A DNA stretch of 64,000 nt from the NCBI RefSeq assembly GCF_005818865.1, contig NZ_VBRY01000004.1:204847-268846 (forward strand). The letters are read 5' to 3'. A program made the position numbers and the translations under genes. Positions 1 through 11,102 of the stretch are shown here, in pieces; positions within the stretch are counted from its first letter, which is position 1; each line of letters begins with the position of its first letter. Source of the stretch: Mariprofundus erugo (GTDB lineage: Bacteria; Pseudomonadota; Zetaproteobacteria; Mariprofundales; Mariprofundaceae). A model generated the notes under the pieces. That model searched no databases, was not told the DNA's origin, and worked only from the letters and a program-made list of their open reading frames with translations.

Positions 1-50
1 ATCGCCATGCGCGCATTGGCATCGCCTTCAATCACCAAAACCCTGAGCAC
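1..50 (-). CDS. Response regulator receiver protein, 5' fragment
   Basis: Only the first 16 codons lie in the window; the gene runs off the left edge. The translation VLRVLVIEGDANARMA has the beta-1 strand and acidic pocket of a CheY-like receiver domain, but with Glu-Gly-Asp where most receivers have two adjacent acidic residues. I place the start at a GTG (48-50) because AGGAAGG lies just upstream. It follows another receiver gene by about 43 bases on the same strand, so the two are probably co-transcribed with the hybrid kinase further upstream. The output domain, if any, cannot be seen. Confidence 0.55.
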   Translation of the reverse strand, partial: MLRVLVIEGDANARMA

Positions 51-93
51 AGCCTTCCTTTTCTCTCCCTGATCAGGAGCCGATGCAAACCGA

Positions 94-486
94 TTAGCCA
101 AGAGAAAACTCCATCACACAACTTAATTTATTGCGTAACTGTGGCCAGTTCACCGGCTTGCTGACAAAGTCCGAAGCCTCTACCGCCATGGCACAATCCA
201 GTGCTGCCTGTCCTTCCAGAGCGGTAACAATAAAAATCGGCAGCGTATCGCCGCCGGGCAGCGAGCGAATCACCTCACAGGCAGCAAAACCGTCCATTTC
301 CGGCATATCGCCATCCAGCATCAACAAGGCAGGTGAAAACTCGCGACAGGCCTCCACGGCCTGGGCACCATCCGATGCTGTCACCACACTGTAGCCATTC
401 GCCTCGAAAAATTGTTTCAACAAAACACAAAACATCGGATCATCATCAGCCACAAGAACAGTGGCTCCTTTCTCAATCAGATTCAT
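94..486 (-). CDS. Single-domain response regulator (CheY-like)
   Basis: This 130-residue protein is one receiver domain with no output domain. The acidic cluster is D14-D16, the phospho-acceptor is D58 in the motif LLMLDGDMPEMDG, and the conserved Lys is in the SKP motif near residue 110. Such stand-alone receivers pass phosphate from a kinase or HPt domain to another protein, or act by binding a partner. It lies about 200 bases downstream of a hybrid kinase that ends in an HPt domain and is on the same strand, so that kinase is the likely phosphodonor (inference). The partner output protein cannot be told from sequence. Confidence 0.88.
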   Translation of the reverse strand: MNLIEKGATVLVADDDPMFCVLLKQFFEANGYSVVTASDGAQAVEACREFSPALLMLDGDMPEMDGFAACEVIRSLPGGDTLPIFIVTALEGQAALDCAMAVEASDFVSKPVNWPQLRNKLSCVMEFSLG

Positions 487-686
487 TCCACTTACCTGCC
501 CTGATCTGTATCACCGTTACTCCCTCACAAAGGTTTATCATGGTTGCACTCATCCTGATGCGAGCCGATCAGGGAAGCGCGATTGCTTCGGTGTTGCCAT
601 GACCGGCCGCCAGATCGACTACGCAAACGCCTGATTGTGAGCCCCAATCACGATTTACCTCGGCCGACTGATTGTTCCGGAACCGC

Positions 687-3600
687 CTAGCGAACCTCAT
701 CCAGCCAGGCTGCCGAAAACGCCTGCTGCACCTCACTTACAGCCATCCGGAAGGCATTGAAGGTACCTGCAGCCGCTTCGATATCACCCTGCCTGCCATA
801 TATCTCAAGCTGATGACAAAGCTCCGCCAGCGGTTTGGCCATCACCGAGCTGCTCGCACCTTTCAACCGATGTGCATTGCGACGCAATGCCTCGGCGTCC
901 TCACTGGCAAGGGCCGCTTCAATGGCAGCCACCTGTTTAGGCAACTCATCCATGTATGTATCAAGAATCATACCAATCCCGAAACCGAGATCTTCGCGCA
1001 GCTGACGCAGTGCTGCTTCATCAAGCACCGACAGATCTTCCCCGGCCTCATTTGCGGCCTGCTCCTGCGCCCTTACAACCGCCTCTGTTTTTATATGATC
1101 AGCTCCAATGATGACATCAGCATCCACCTCTTCCGGTAGTGGCAACCACTTTTCCAGCATCTCCTGCAGCGCTTTACCAGTCAGCGGCTTGGTTAAATGA
1201 TCCACCATGCCGGCCTCAAATGTCTGGGCACGATCATCCAGCAATGCATGCGCAGTCAGTGCCACAATCGGAACCGGTACATCTCCGCCAAAAGCTTCCA
1301 GTGCACGAATTTCCCGCGTTGCTGCGATACCATCCATTTCGGGCATCTGCACATCCATCAGAATCAGGTCATAGTCATAGCGGCCGAACATATCGACCGC
1401 CTCCAGCCCATTGGCTGCCACATCGACATTGACCAGCCCCTGATGCGCCAGCAATCCGGTGGCAACCTGTTGGTTCACCGCATTATCCTCGGCCAGAAGA
1501 ATGCGTTCATGTCGCAGGGCAAAATGACGCGGCTGCTCCGAAGCGGAAGCTGTTGTCCGCATCCCCATCACCGTCAGCAGGGTTTCAAACAACTGCCTCT
1601 GATACAGCGGCTTGTGAATAAATGCATCCAGTCCGTACTGCTGACAAAGACCGGGGTCAAAACTGACATCCAGCGATGATGTCAGTATCACTTTCAGAGA
1701 GGAAAGCGTATCCCGTTGCCGAATAACCCGGGCCAGGCTGAGGCCATCCATATGGTCCATCTGCTGATCAATCAGAATCAAATCAAAGCTTTGCTCCTGC
1801 AGCATATGCAGAGCATCGCTACCGCAATCGCCGGCCTCCACCTGCATGCCCCAGAGTGAAAACATATCGACCAGCATTTGGCGGCAACGGCTGCTTTCGT
1901 TGACCACAAGGATGCGCCAGCCTGAAAATTCATCCCGATAACAGTGCGGTCCATCTTCTACAGCCACCCCTTTGGCCAGCGTCAACTCAAAATAGAAACA
2001 TGAGCCCTTGCCCGGCTCGCTCCTGACCGCGATCTCTCCGCCCATCAAGGCAACGAGACGCTTCACAATCGATAACCCCAAACCGGTACCACCATGTTTG
2101 CGGGTATCTGTACCATCTGCCTGGGTAAACTCATCAAAGAGCCTGGCCTGATCTTTGGCCGAAATGCCGGGGCCGGTATCACACACCTGAAACCGGACTG
2201 TCATCGCCGATTCTGTCTCGCTCACCAGATCAGCGGCGATCATAATTTCACCCGCTTCAGTGAATTTTACGGCATTGGATAACAGATTCATCATCACCTG
2301 TTGCAACCGGTGTGCATCCACCAGCAACAGGTTCGGCAGCAGGGGCAGCTCCCTGACAATCAGCTCCAGTTTCTCCTCACCCTTATGTAGTTTATTGGTA
2401 AACAGCTTGGCAACACGCTCTATGACTTCATTCGGACTGGTATCGGTCGGCTTCATCTCCATCAACCCCGCCTCAATCTTGGAGTAGTCAAGAATATCGT
2501 TGAGAATCGTCAATAACGCCTGGCCACTGTATTGAACGGATTTAAGGCTCTCCCGCTGCATCGGCTGCAACTCCGAAGAGAGCACCAGCTCGGTTAAGCC
2601 GAGCACGCCATTCAACGGCGTTCTGATTTCATGACTCATCGTGGCCAGGAACTGGCTCTTGGCAACACCGGCCTGCCTGGCCTCGATGACAGCCGCTTCC
2701 AGCTTGCTGTTCTGCGCCTCAAGTGTTGCTGCCAGCTTTGAAAGCTCTGAGGTCCGCTGCTCCACTTTACTTTCCAGCTCCACATTCATGCGCTGCAACT
2801 CTTTGCGGGATGAAGCCATATGAAACAGAAGCTGGCGCAATGCATTACCAAGGCGACCGATTTCATCGTTGCTCTTCACCGGAAAAACGACTGATTCATC
2901 ACCGTAGCCAAGTCGAACGGCGACTTCGATCATCTGCTGGATCGGCCTGACCATACGCCGGGCTAGCAGATATGTGATCAACCCCAGAGCGAGTGCCAGC
3001 GCCAGCGTCATCCACAACATCCTGTTGCGCAACCCCAGTGATTCGGCGCGCAACTGATTCAGCTCGGTATATGCCCCCAGTTGCAGATATGATGCGTGTG
3101 GGTCATGGTGATCATCAAGGTGAACGCGGCCCAGCTGCAACACAACCCCTCGCTGATCGAAAAGATATTCATCCGTATTCTCGCCGCGAAAACTGTAGCT
3201 GCGGTGCTCACTCGCACCTGCCAGATCATAATCCCCCTGCAACGTGGAGACTCTGCCATACTCAAAGGCCATCGCTTTTGAATCATTCGGATGAATCAGA
3301 TAATCACCATGCTGGTTGGCCAGAAACACATTGTGTTGCGTTCCCTCCCCCAGCAACACGCTGGAAAAGAGTTTCATATCGACACTGATCACGAGAATCG
3401 CCAGCAGCCTCGCCCTGCTGTCATAGACAGGGGTTGAAACCCTGAGCATGGGCCTTGCCGGCTGACTGATCTGCCCGCCCTGTTCCCTGTCGAGCGTTAC
3501 ATCGGAAAAACGGATCTGACCTGCCTTGAGCTGAAGACTCCCCTTGAAGTAGCCACGACTGCCTTTCGGCTGCAAATGATTTTTTGCAATCACTGAAATT

Positions 3601-4010
3601 TGGTCACCGATTCGCGCCACCCGTACAAGCTCGCGTCCATCCGCAGCCAAACCGATCAACCGGATCTGATAGTACATGTCACGCTGGGTCAAAACCGTTT
3701 TAAACAGCGATTCAATATCCCGGAAATTCATCCAGCTGATATCTGCAACGCCAGGCTGATTGGTCAGGAACGAGCCCAGAATTTTAATCTCCTGTGCATT
3801 GGCCAGAAAGGTCATATCATTGCGAATCAGACGAATCTGATTTTCCAGTGCTGCCACATCCTCATTCATTTGCAGCGAGAGATTATGCACCGCCTCTTTT
3901 TCAAGCAGGTCATCCGACTCCAGGTAGGCCATCCAGGCCACCCCGATCACACCGAACAGGGTAATCACAAAAGAAAGCAGAGCGAATTTGACTGGCAGTG
4001 ATATATACAT
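687..4010 (-). CDS. Hybrid sensor histidine kinase with two receivers and HPt
   Basis: This inner-membrane multistep phosphorelay kinase has about 1107 residues from the chosen start. In order it has a transmembrane helix near the N-terminus, a periplasmic sensor of about 300 residues (dCACHE-like, inferred from size and position), a second helix, HAMP, HisKA with the phospho-His in SHEIRTPLNG, HATPase_c with DTGPGIS and GTGLGL, two receivers, and a C-terminal HPt with AHRLKGASSS. The first receiver has VVNESS in place of the usual acidic pair but keeps LIDQQMDHMDG; the second is canonical (LLAEDN, LMDVQMPEMDG). The reading frame stays open to 4082, which adds 24 residues. I chose the ATG at 4010 because the hydrophobic helix follows at once and GGGGA lies upstream, though the spacing is long. 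Confidence 0.88.
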   Translation of the reverse strand: MYISLPVKFALLSFVITLFGVIGVAWMAYLESDDLLEKEAVHNLSLQMNEDVAALENQIRLIRNDMTFLANAQEIKILGSFLTNQPGVADISWMNFRDIESLFKTVLTQRDMYYQIRLIGLAADGRELVRVARIGDQISVIAKNHLQPKGSRGYFKGSLQLKAGQIRFSDVTLDREQGGQISQPARPMLRVSTPVYDSRARLLAILVISVDMKLFSSVLLGEGTQHNVFLANQHGDYLIHPNDSKAMAFEYGRVSTLQGDYDLAGASEHRSYSFRGENTDEYLFDQRGVVLQLGRVHLDDHHDPHASYLQLGAYTELNQLRAESLGLRNRMLWMTLALALALGLITYLLARRMVRPIQQMIEVAVRLGYGDESVVFPVKSNDEIGRLGNALRQLLFHMASSRKELQRMNVELESKVEQRTSELSKLAATLEAQNSKLEAAVIEARQAGVAKSQFLATMSHEIRTPLNGVLGLTELVLSSELQPMQRESLKSVQYSGQALLTILNDILDYSKIEAGLMEMKPTDTSPNEVIERVAKLFTNKLHKGEEKLELIVRELPLLPNLLLVDAHRLQQVMMNLLSNAVKFTEAGEIMIAADLVSETESAMTVRFQVCDTGPGISAKDQARLFDEFTQADGTDTRKHGGTGLGLSIVKRLVALMGGEIAVRSEPGKGSCFYFELTLAKGVAVEDGPHCYRDEFSGWRILVVNESSRCRQMLVDMFSLWGMQVEAGDCGSDALHMLQEQSFDLILIDQQMDHMDGLSLARVIRQRDTLSSLKVILTSSLDVSFDPGLCQQYGLDAFIHKPLYQRQLFETLLTVMGMRTTASASEQPRHFALRHERILLAEDNAVNQQVATGLLAHQGLVNVDVAANGLEAVDMFGRYDYDLILMDVQMPEMDGIAATREIRALEAFGGDVPVPIVALTAHALLDDRAQTFEAGMVDHLTKPLTGKALQEMLEKWLPLPEEVDADVIIGADHIKTEAVVRAQEQAANEAGEDLSVLDEAALRQLREDLGFGIGMILDTYMDELPKQVAAIEAALASEDAEALRRNAHRLKGASSSVMAKPLAELCHQLEIYGRQGDIEAAAGTFNAFRMAVSEVQQAFSAAWLDEVR

Positions 4011-4320
4011 GGATGCAAGTTCCCCGACTTTCGGCAGATGATAAGCCTCCCTGTATAGCAATGCTGGTGCCATCCGCATCATCGCATGAGACCAATGGGC
4101 TTCTTCCTGATCCTTTTATCCCCTCCTGATTCCGGTCTCTGCTGGCCGAATCAACACCTCCCACGCTTTGGCATCAAACTTTCTTATCCGCCCAGTCACC
4201 GGGGGGAGGCGCGGCGACTCTGTCAGCACTTCCATACGATCCATGGACGGACGCCACAATCCGGCAGGATAGCAGTCAATCAGCACCTCCCTGGTGATGG
4301 CCTATGCCAAGGAGTGAAGC
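4011..4320. other. Divergent intergenic region between kinase and chemoreceptor
   Basis: About 310 bases separate the minus-strand hybrid kinase from the plus-strand chemoreceptor. It must carry both promoters. I see no convincing sigma-70 hexamer pair, repeat or small gene. The only clear signal is the chemoreceptor's AAGGAG at about 4309-4314. Confidence 0.4.
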
Positions 4321-6834
4321 GTGCGAAAAAATCTTCCCGTTACCCAACTGGAACATGTCATGAATAGCGATGAGGTTCTGGTATCCCGTACCGACCCGAA
4401 AGGTATCATCACCTACGCCAACAAGGCTTTTTGCGATATCGCCGGATACGCTGCCCATGAATTGATCGGAAAACCCCATAACATCGTTCGACATCCTGAT
4501 ATGCCACCAGCTGCATTCAGAGATCTGTGGGAAACCCTGCAAGCGGGCAAACCGTGGAGCGGCATTGTAAAAAACAGATGCAAAAATGGTGATTTTTACT
4601 GGGTGGTCGCCAATGTATCACCGGAGTATGACAGCGACAGAAAACTTACCGGCTATATTTCGGTACGCACAGCCCCGACACGGGCACACATCGAGCATAT
4701 TGAACAAGTTTACCAGCATGTGAATGCTGGCAAGGCCCGGCTACCGGCCACATTGCAAACCCGATGGTATAAAAAAATCCCGTTAAAATTTGTGATGATT
4801 GCATCCGCAGTCACCTCTATTACAACCATCATCACCTTGAGCGCGCTGTCACTTCATACCCTGCAACAACAAAAAATGGATGCCGATCTGCGCACAGACG
4901 CATTGCCACTGATCAGCTCGATACGCAATGTCCTTGAGGTGCTGCCACAACATCGGGGCATGAGTCACGTCTGGTTACACGGTGTAAAAGAGAACGAGCG
5001 TAAAATCTTTGAAATTGAGCAGAACATAGACACCGCCATGCAACAGCTACTGTTGCAAAGCGAAAGTTCGCAGATCGCAGAGGCAGGCAGTGCGGTGAAA
5101 CAGATACAGAGCGACTGGAATACCCTGAAAGTTCGCTGGAAAAATGAAACCGCCAACAAGAGTTTCGAGCAACACTCGGCATTGATTCATCAACTGCTGG
5201 CGTTATCTCAAAACACTTATCATCAGGGAAAAATCGTCAGTGATCAGGCGCTTGATATCATCCACCTCGGTGGCTTTATGTCGGAAACAATACCTGAACT
5301 GAACGATGCACTGGGACGCATCCGTGGCATCGGTGCCGGCATTGCGGCATCAGGAAAATTCAGCTCCGATCAGCGTGATACCCTGATCAGGCTAAGCATT
5401 CAGGCAGAGACATTGCGTGACGGACTTGTTGATGAGCTGGAGCATGTTATCACGCGATATAATCCCTCCCTGAACAAGAGCCTGTCACCACATATCGATG
5501 CATTAAAATCCAGCAGCGATGTTTTTTTCAACAGGGTACACAGTCAGATACAGCAGCCGGACAAAGTCATACTCGACAGCACACAGTTCTTCGATCAGGG
5601 CACCAATGCCATTCAAAAGTCACTGGCACTGTTTGATGCAATGAATCATAACCTCTCCTCCCTGCTGATACGTGAACAAGCCGAGGTCACTCGCAGCTAC
5701 CATCTGACCATCGCCATGGCCGGTAGCGGCATCCTGTTATCGTTACTGCTGGTCCTGTTTATGATGCACAAAACCTTTGGCCCGCTCAAAGGCATTATTC
5801 GCGGCATGCGCCGAATTGTGGAGGGCAATTGCAGTCAGATGCCGCGCAAATATGCCCATGATGAACTCGGCGATATCGTTGATGATATGCGCGTCATGCA
5901 GGCGATTCTGCAATATGAGGTATTTGAAGGTAAGGCTGCAAACGCAGCACGGGAAGCAGAGCAACGGCAAATGGCTGAAGAAAAGAAACAGGCCCAGGAA
6001 ACCCTTGCCCGTGACTTCGAGAACAAGGTTGGTTCACTGATCGCAGGACTCAGCAATGAGGCATACAGGGTCAGCAAAGAAGCCCGCGACATGGGAAGTA
6101 TTGCAGAAAAGCTTGCCACCCAGAGCGGCAATGCCCTCTACGCTGTCAATATGGGCAGCGGTAATGTGAACAGCACAGCCGCAGCCATTGAGGAGATGTC
6201 CGTCACCATTGCCGACGTATCCAAACAGATCGGGGACAGCAGGGTCGTATCAAGTCAGGCCGTGCTACAGGCAGACTCAGCCACCCGGATGATGAATCAC
6301 CTGGACTCTGTAGCCACCGAGGTCGGATCGATCGTGAATACCATTCGTGAGATTGCCGAACAAACCAACCTGCTGGCACTGAATGCCAGCATTGAGGCGG
6401 CCAGGGCGGGTGATGCCGGGCGAGGCTTCTCGGTTGTGGCCGGAGAGGTCAAAGAGCTGGCCAACCAAACCGCCAGAGCAACCGATAACATTCGCCGTCA
6501 AATTGATGAAATCCAGACCGAAAGTCATCAGGCCTCCGAGGCCATCGAAGCCATCTCGCAAACCATCAAGGCCATTAACCAATACAGCACTGCTATTGCA
6601 GAGGCCATGCAGCAACAAACGCTTGCAAGTCAGGAGATATCGAACGCAGCTCAACAGGCCGACAGCAGCATTCACGATGCGCGTGTATCCGTGGAGGAGC
6701 TGGCCAATGCGGCAGAAAATGTCGATCAATCCTCGGGCGAAATGACCAGCTTAACGGAACTCATGCTGCAACGAACTGAAGAGGTACAGCATGGTATCCG
6801 GGAATTTGTCGACACGCTTCGCCAGCGTGCATAA
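4321..6834 (+). CDS. PAS-containing methyl-accepting chemotaxis protein (Aer-like)
   Basis: This 837-residue chemoreceptor has an N-terminal cytoplasmic PAS domain (about 10-120) of the Aer type, with NIVRHPDMP, a GKPW segment and KNGDFYWV, as in FAD-binding redox sensors. It is followed by a transmembrane helix (about 157-178), a long mostly helical region (about 180-460) that should be periplasmic, a second helix, HAMP and the MCP signalling domain with [19 protein letters not shown]. coli Aer has no large periplasmic domain, so this one may sense both a cytoplasmic redox state and an external cue (inference). The GTG start is supported by AAGGAG seven bases upstream. No C-terminal pentapeptide tether for CheR/CheB is seen. 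It ends before a bidirectional terminator. Confidence 0.9.
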   Translation: MRKNLPVTQLEHVMNSDEVLVSRTDPKGIITYANKAFCDIAGYAAHELIGKPHNIVRHPDMPPAAFRDLWETLQAGKPWSGIVKNRCKNGDFYWVVANVSPEYDSDRKLTGYISVRTAPTRAHIEHIEQVYQHVNAGKARLPATLQTRWYKKIPLKFVMIASAVTSITTIITLSALSLHTLQQQKMDADLRTDALPLISSIRNVLEVLPQHRGMSHVWLHGVKENERKIFEIEQNIDTAMQQLLLQSESSQIAEAGSAVKQIQSDWNTLKVRWKNETANKSFEQHSALIHQLLALSQNTYHQGKIVSDQALDIIHLGGFMSETIPELNDALGRIRGIGAGIAASGKFSSDQRDTLIRLSIQAETLRDGLVDELEHVITRYNPSLNKSLSPHIDALKSSSDVFFNRVHSQIQQPDKVILDSTQFFDQGTNAIQKSLALFDAMNHNLSSLLIREQAEVTRSYHLTIAMAGSGILLSLLLVLFMMHKTFGPLKGIIRGMRRIVEGNCSQMPRKYAHDELGDIVDDMRVMQAILQYEVFEGKAANAAREAEQRQMAEEKKQAQETLARDFENKVGSLIAGLSNEAYRVSKEARDMGSIAEKLATQSGNALYAVNMGSGNVNSTAAAIEEMSVTIADVSKQIGDSRVVSSQAVLQADSATRMMNHLDSVATEVGSIVNTIREIAEQTNLLALNASIEAARAGDAGRGFSVVAGEVKELANQTARATDNIRRQIDEIQTESHQASEAIEAISQTIKAINQYSTAIAEAMQQQTLASQEISNAAQQADSSIHDARVSVEELANAAENVDQSSGEMTSLTELMLQRTEEVQHGIREFVDTLRQRA

Positions 6835-6850
6835 ACCCTTGATAAAACAG

Positions 6851-6904
6851 ATCCGGCCCCGCCTTCCGCCACACCACACGATGTCACGGAAGACGGGGCC
6901 GGAT
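6851..6904. terminator. Bidirectional intrinsic terminator
   Basis: Arms 6851-6868 and 6887-6904 form an 18-bp stem with one mismatch and an 18-base loop, GC-rich at its base. It lies between convergent genes (chemoreceptor and purA). The T-rich run is on the minus strand (CTGTTTTATC after the stem), so it suits purA best. Confidence 0.8.
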
Positions 6905-6919
6905 GTATATCAGCAAGAG

Positions 6920-8233
<1,314 letters not shown>

Positions 8234-8319
8234 TCACCACAAAGGCCCAGGGCACAAAGGGTTTCATCTATCAATCTTATAATCACTTTTGCCAACAGAA
8301 ATGCATACAGCAGCTGCTG

Positions 8320-9276
8320 TCAGAGTGCATCCAGCCAGGCCCACAGGTCACAGGAGAATCCGGTCGCAGCCATATCACGACCATGTGCAGACATCATTGC
8401 ATCATAACGACCACCATGCAGCAATGCGTGCGCAACACCATCGGCATAACCGGTAAACAGGATGCCGCTATGATACAGGAAGCGCGGCATCACCGCTGCA
8501 TCGGCATGCAGCTGAACATCACCCTCCATCCGTTCACCCACCTCATCCACCAGTGCCAGCAGCTCGTTGGCAGCATGAAGGAAATGTGCACCGAAATCAT
8601 GGCGCCTTGCATCAATCCATGCCCGATCCGCTACACCGGTGGCCAGATCAAGCAGTGCGGCCCGGACCTGCTCGGTCAGTGGCTGATCCTCAAGTGCGGC
8701 CTGCAGATCATCCGGTGAACGCCGGCGCAACAATGATGTCCACGATGCCAGCGACATCGTGCTGCCCGCGACCAGTGCCTCCAGCAGACCGATATGGCCG
8801 ACCAGCAACACAGGACTTTTGAACCCCGCCGACAGCATACTGTTGGCAGCCAGGTGCAGCACTTCAGCATCACCACTGGAGCCGGTGACACCAAGACACT
8901 CGATGCCCGTCTGCCACTGCTGACGGGAGCCGCCACGCAGTTCAGGCCGCGCCAGCATCACCGGACCGGAGTAACTCAACCGCAACGTCTCGGCATGCAG
9001 CAACCGTGTGGCAGCAATGCGGGCAATCTGCGGCGTAATATCGGAGCGCAATGCCAGCAAACCGGCACCGGCCGGATCGGTAAACACCACCGTCTGATCG
9101 GCCAGAAAACGGCCTGCACCGGACTTCAATGCATCCGGACGCTCCACCAGCGGTGGAATCACCTCTTCATAACCCGCCTCTGAAAACAGCTCCAGCAAGC
9201 GTAATTGCAATGAACGCAGTGACTGTGCACGCGCTCCAAATGTATCATCAAGACCTATAATCGGACGATTTGTCAT
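8320..9276 (-). CDS. hisZ: ATP phosphoribosyltransferase regulatory subunit
   Basis: HisZ is a paralogue of histidyl-tRNA synthetase without aminoacylation activity. It binds the short form of HisG to make an active, histidine-feedback-regulated ATP phosphoribosyltransferase. The 318-residue protein starts with the class II synthetase-like DTFGARAQSLRSLQ, has the motif-2-like LALRSDITPQIARIAAT, and ends in a weakly conserved C-terminus as other HisZ proteins do. It begins 12 bases after serA stops, so they are co-transcribed. Its presence predicts a short-form hisG elsewhere in the genome. About 104 bases without a gene separate it from purA. Confidence 0.92.
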   Translation of the reverse strand: MTNRPIIGLDDTFGARAQSLRSLQLRLLELFSEAGYEEVIPPLVERPDALKSGAGRFLADQTVVFTDPAGAGLLALRSDITPQIARIAATRLLHAETLRLSYSGPVMLARPELRGGSRQQWQTGIECLGVTGSSGDAEVLHLAANSMLSAGFKSPVLLVGHIGLLEALVAGSTMSLASWTSLLRRRSPDDLQAALEDQPLTEQVRAALLDLATGVADRAWIDARRHDFGAHFLHAANELLALVDEVGERMEGDVQLHADAAVMPRFLYHSGILFTGYADGVAHALLHGGRYDAMMSAHGRDMAATGFSCDLWAWLDAL

Positions 9277-9288
9277 GCCCCTATAACC

Positions 9289-10878
9289 TCACAACTCGCC
9301 CAGCTCAGCAAAGCGAACCATTAACATATTCGGCAGTTCCGAAAGCTGAGCCAATACCTGCTCATCCGGAACTGAATCTACCTGTATCAGCGCAACCGCA
9401 TTGCGCACATCTTCACGTCGGCCAAGACGGAAGTCACCGATATTGATATCGGCACTGGCGAGAATCGAGCCAATCGCTGCGATCACGCCGGGCCTGTCCT
9501 CATTCTGCAAAAAGATCAGGTTTCCAGCCGGTGCAACTTCGATCCCACACGTGTCAAAACTGACAAGACGAGGACGTTTCTCATCAAACAGAGTGCCGGA
9601 AACACAACGGCTTCCCTCATCCCCCTCCACCTGCAAACGAATCAGCGTGGAAAAATTATCGGAATGCTCACATGCCGTCTCAACCAGCTCAATCCCCCGC
9701 TCCCGGGCCAGCATGCCGGCATTGACTTCATTCACCTCTTCCATGCTCCGGGAGAGCAACCCCTGCAGCACGGCATTCACCAGCGGCTTGCGATTCACCG
9801 TAGCGGCATGCCCCTCGAACTGCAGGCTCAGACGTGAATACCCGGGCCGCATGGTCTGGCCAATAAAGCTGCCCATCCGGCTGGCAAGCAGCAGATATGG
9901 CGCCAGCTGACGCTTCTCCTTCTCCGTCAGCGATGGCACATTCACCGCATTGCTCACCGCGCCGGCAAGCAAATACTGACTCATCTGCTCGGCAATCTGC
10001 ACCGCCACATTTTCCTGTGCCTCATCGGTCGATGCACCAATGTGTGGAGTAAAACTGACATTCTCCAGCTCAAACAGAGGATGTTCGCGCACCGGCTCAT
10101 GCTCAAATACATCCAGAGCCGCTGCCCGCAAATGGCCGGATTTGCAGGCCTCATACAGCGCATCCTCGTTGACAATACCACCGCGGGCGCAATTGACAAC
10201 AATGGATCCTTTTTTCATTGAGGCAAGAATCTGCGCATCCACCAGATTACGTGTTGCCGGCAGCAGTGGCACATGAATCGTCAGCACGTCGACCATCGCT
10301 GCAAGTTCGGCCACCGTCGCCACCTTGGTCACCCCCATGGCAGCAGCCCGCTCATCGGAGATAAAGGGGTCATATACATACACCCCCATATGCAACCCCT
10401 TTAAACGATCGCAAACGATGGCACCAATATTACCGGCACCGATCACACCGGCCTTTTTGCCGGTCAGTTCCATGCCCATGAAACGTGATTTCTCCCAGCG
10501 TCCGGCGCGTGTGGAGGCCGTTGCCTGCGGAATCTGGCGCGCAGCAGCAATGATATGGGCCACAGCCAGCTCGGCAGTGGTGATGGTATTTCCGAACGGC
10601 GTATTCATGACCACAATGCCACGGCGCGAACAGGTTTCGACATCGATATTATCAACCCCGATACCAGCCCGGCCAATCACCTTCACCCGTTTGGCTGCAT
10701 CAAGCAGGGCTCCCTTCAGCGTCGTGGATGAGCGGACAGCGATCCCGTCATAGTCGCCGGCAATGGCAAGCTTTTCCTCATCGGAAAGACCGGGCCGATA
10801 ATCGACCTCCACGCCGCGTGCCCTGAAAATCTCAATGGCACGTTCACTCATTTTATCGGCTATCCAGACTTTGGCCAT
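9289..10878 (-). CDS. serA: D-3-phosphoglycerate dehydrogenase, long form with ACT domain
   Basis: SerA oxidises 3-phosphoglycerate to 3-phosphohydroxypyruvate with NAD, the first step of serine synthesis. The 529-residue protein is the long form. Residues 1-315 hold the 2-hydroxyacid dehydrogenase with the Rossmann motif GAGNIG, NCARGGIVNEDAL (catalytic Arg region) and HIGASTDEAQ (catalytic His). An intervening domain (about 320-450) and a C-terminal ACT domain (LIFLQNEDRPGVIAAIG) follow and suggest allosteric control. The start has AGGAG upstream. The next gene upstream on the strand is a class V aminotransferase, a common partner for the second step. Confidence 0.96.
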   Translation of the reverse strand: MAKVWIADKMSERAIEIFRARGVEVDYRPGLSDEEKLAIAGDYDGIAVRSSTTLKGALLDAAKRVKVIGRAGIGVDNIDVETCSRRGIVVMNTPFGNTITTAELAVAHIIAAARQIPQATASTRAGRWEKSRFMGMELTGKKAGVIGAGNIGAIVCDRLKGLHMGVYVYDPFISDERAAAMGVTKVATVAELAAMVDVLTIHVPLLPATRNLVDAQILASMKKGSIVVNCARGGIVNEDALYEACKSGHLRAAALDVFEHEPVREHPLFELENVSFTPHIGASTDEAQENVAVQIAEQMSQYLLAGAVSNAVNVPSLTEKEKRQLAPYLLLASRMGSFIGQTMRPGYSRLSLQFEGHAATVNRKPLVNAVLQGLLSRSMEEVNEVNAGMLARERGIELVETACEHSDNFSTLIRLQVEGDEGSRCVSGTLFDEKRPRLVSFDTCGIEVAPAGNLIFLQNEDRPGVIAAIGSILASADINIGDFRLGRREDVRNAVALIQVDSVPDEQVLAQLSELPNMLMVRFAELGEL

Positions 10879-10936
10879 GACACATCTCCTCTCACATCAA
10901 AATTGCTAAGACTACCGCAACGACCGACGCCCCCGC

Positions 10937-11093
10937 TAAGGAAGCGCTGATTCATTCGGCGCTTCCGAGCGAGCCATGGACGGCTCGCCAAATCAGACGC
11001 GTAAGTGCCTGATTTGTAAGTAAAGACAAAACCACGCTTTTGTCTTTACGAACTGATTTTTGCCAGGATGGCAATAAATCAGCATCTCCATAA
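10937..11093 (+). repeat. Five-hairpin dispersed repeat, full copy 1
   Basis: This is a 157-bp intergenic element. It folds as five consecutive hairpins: H1 from GGAAGCGCTGA pairing with TCGGCGCTTCC, H2 GCGAGCC/GGCTCGC, H3 AAATCAG/CTGATTT, H4 a perfect 12-bp stem GTAAAGACAAAA/TTTTGTCTTTAC, and H5 CTGATTTTTGCC with GGCAATAAATCAG. The ends TAAGGAAGCGCTGATT and AATCAGCATCTCC are imperfect inverted repeats. A second copy of the same length lies at 42927-43083. It sits between the aminotransferase and serA genes, which are both minus-strand. Confidence 0.9.
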
Positions 11094-11102
11094 CGGACTG
11101 CG

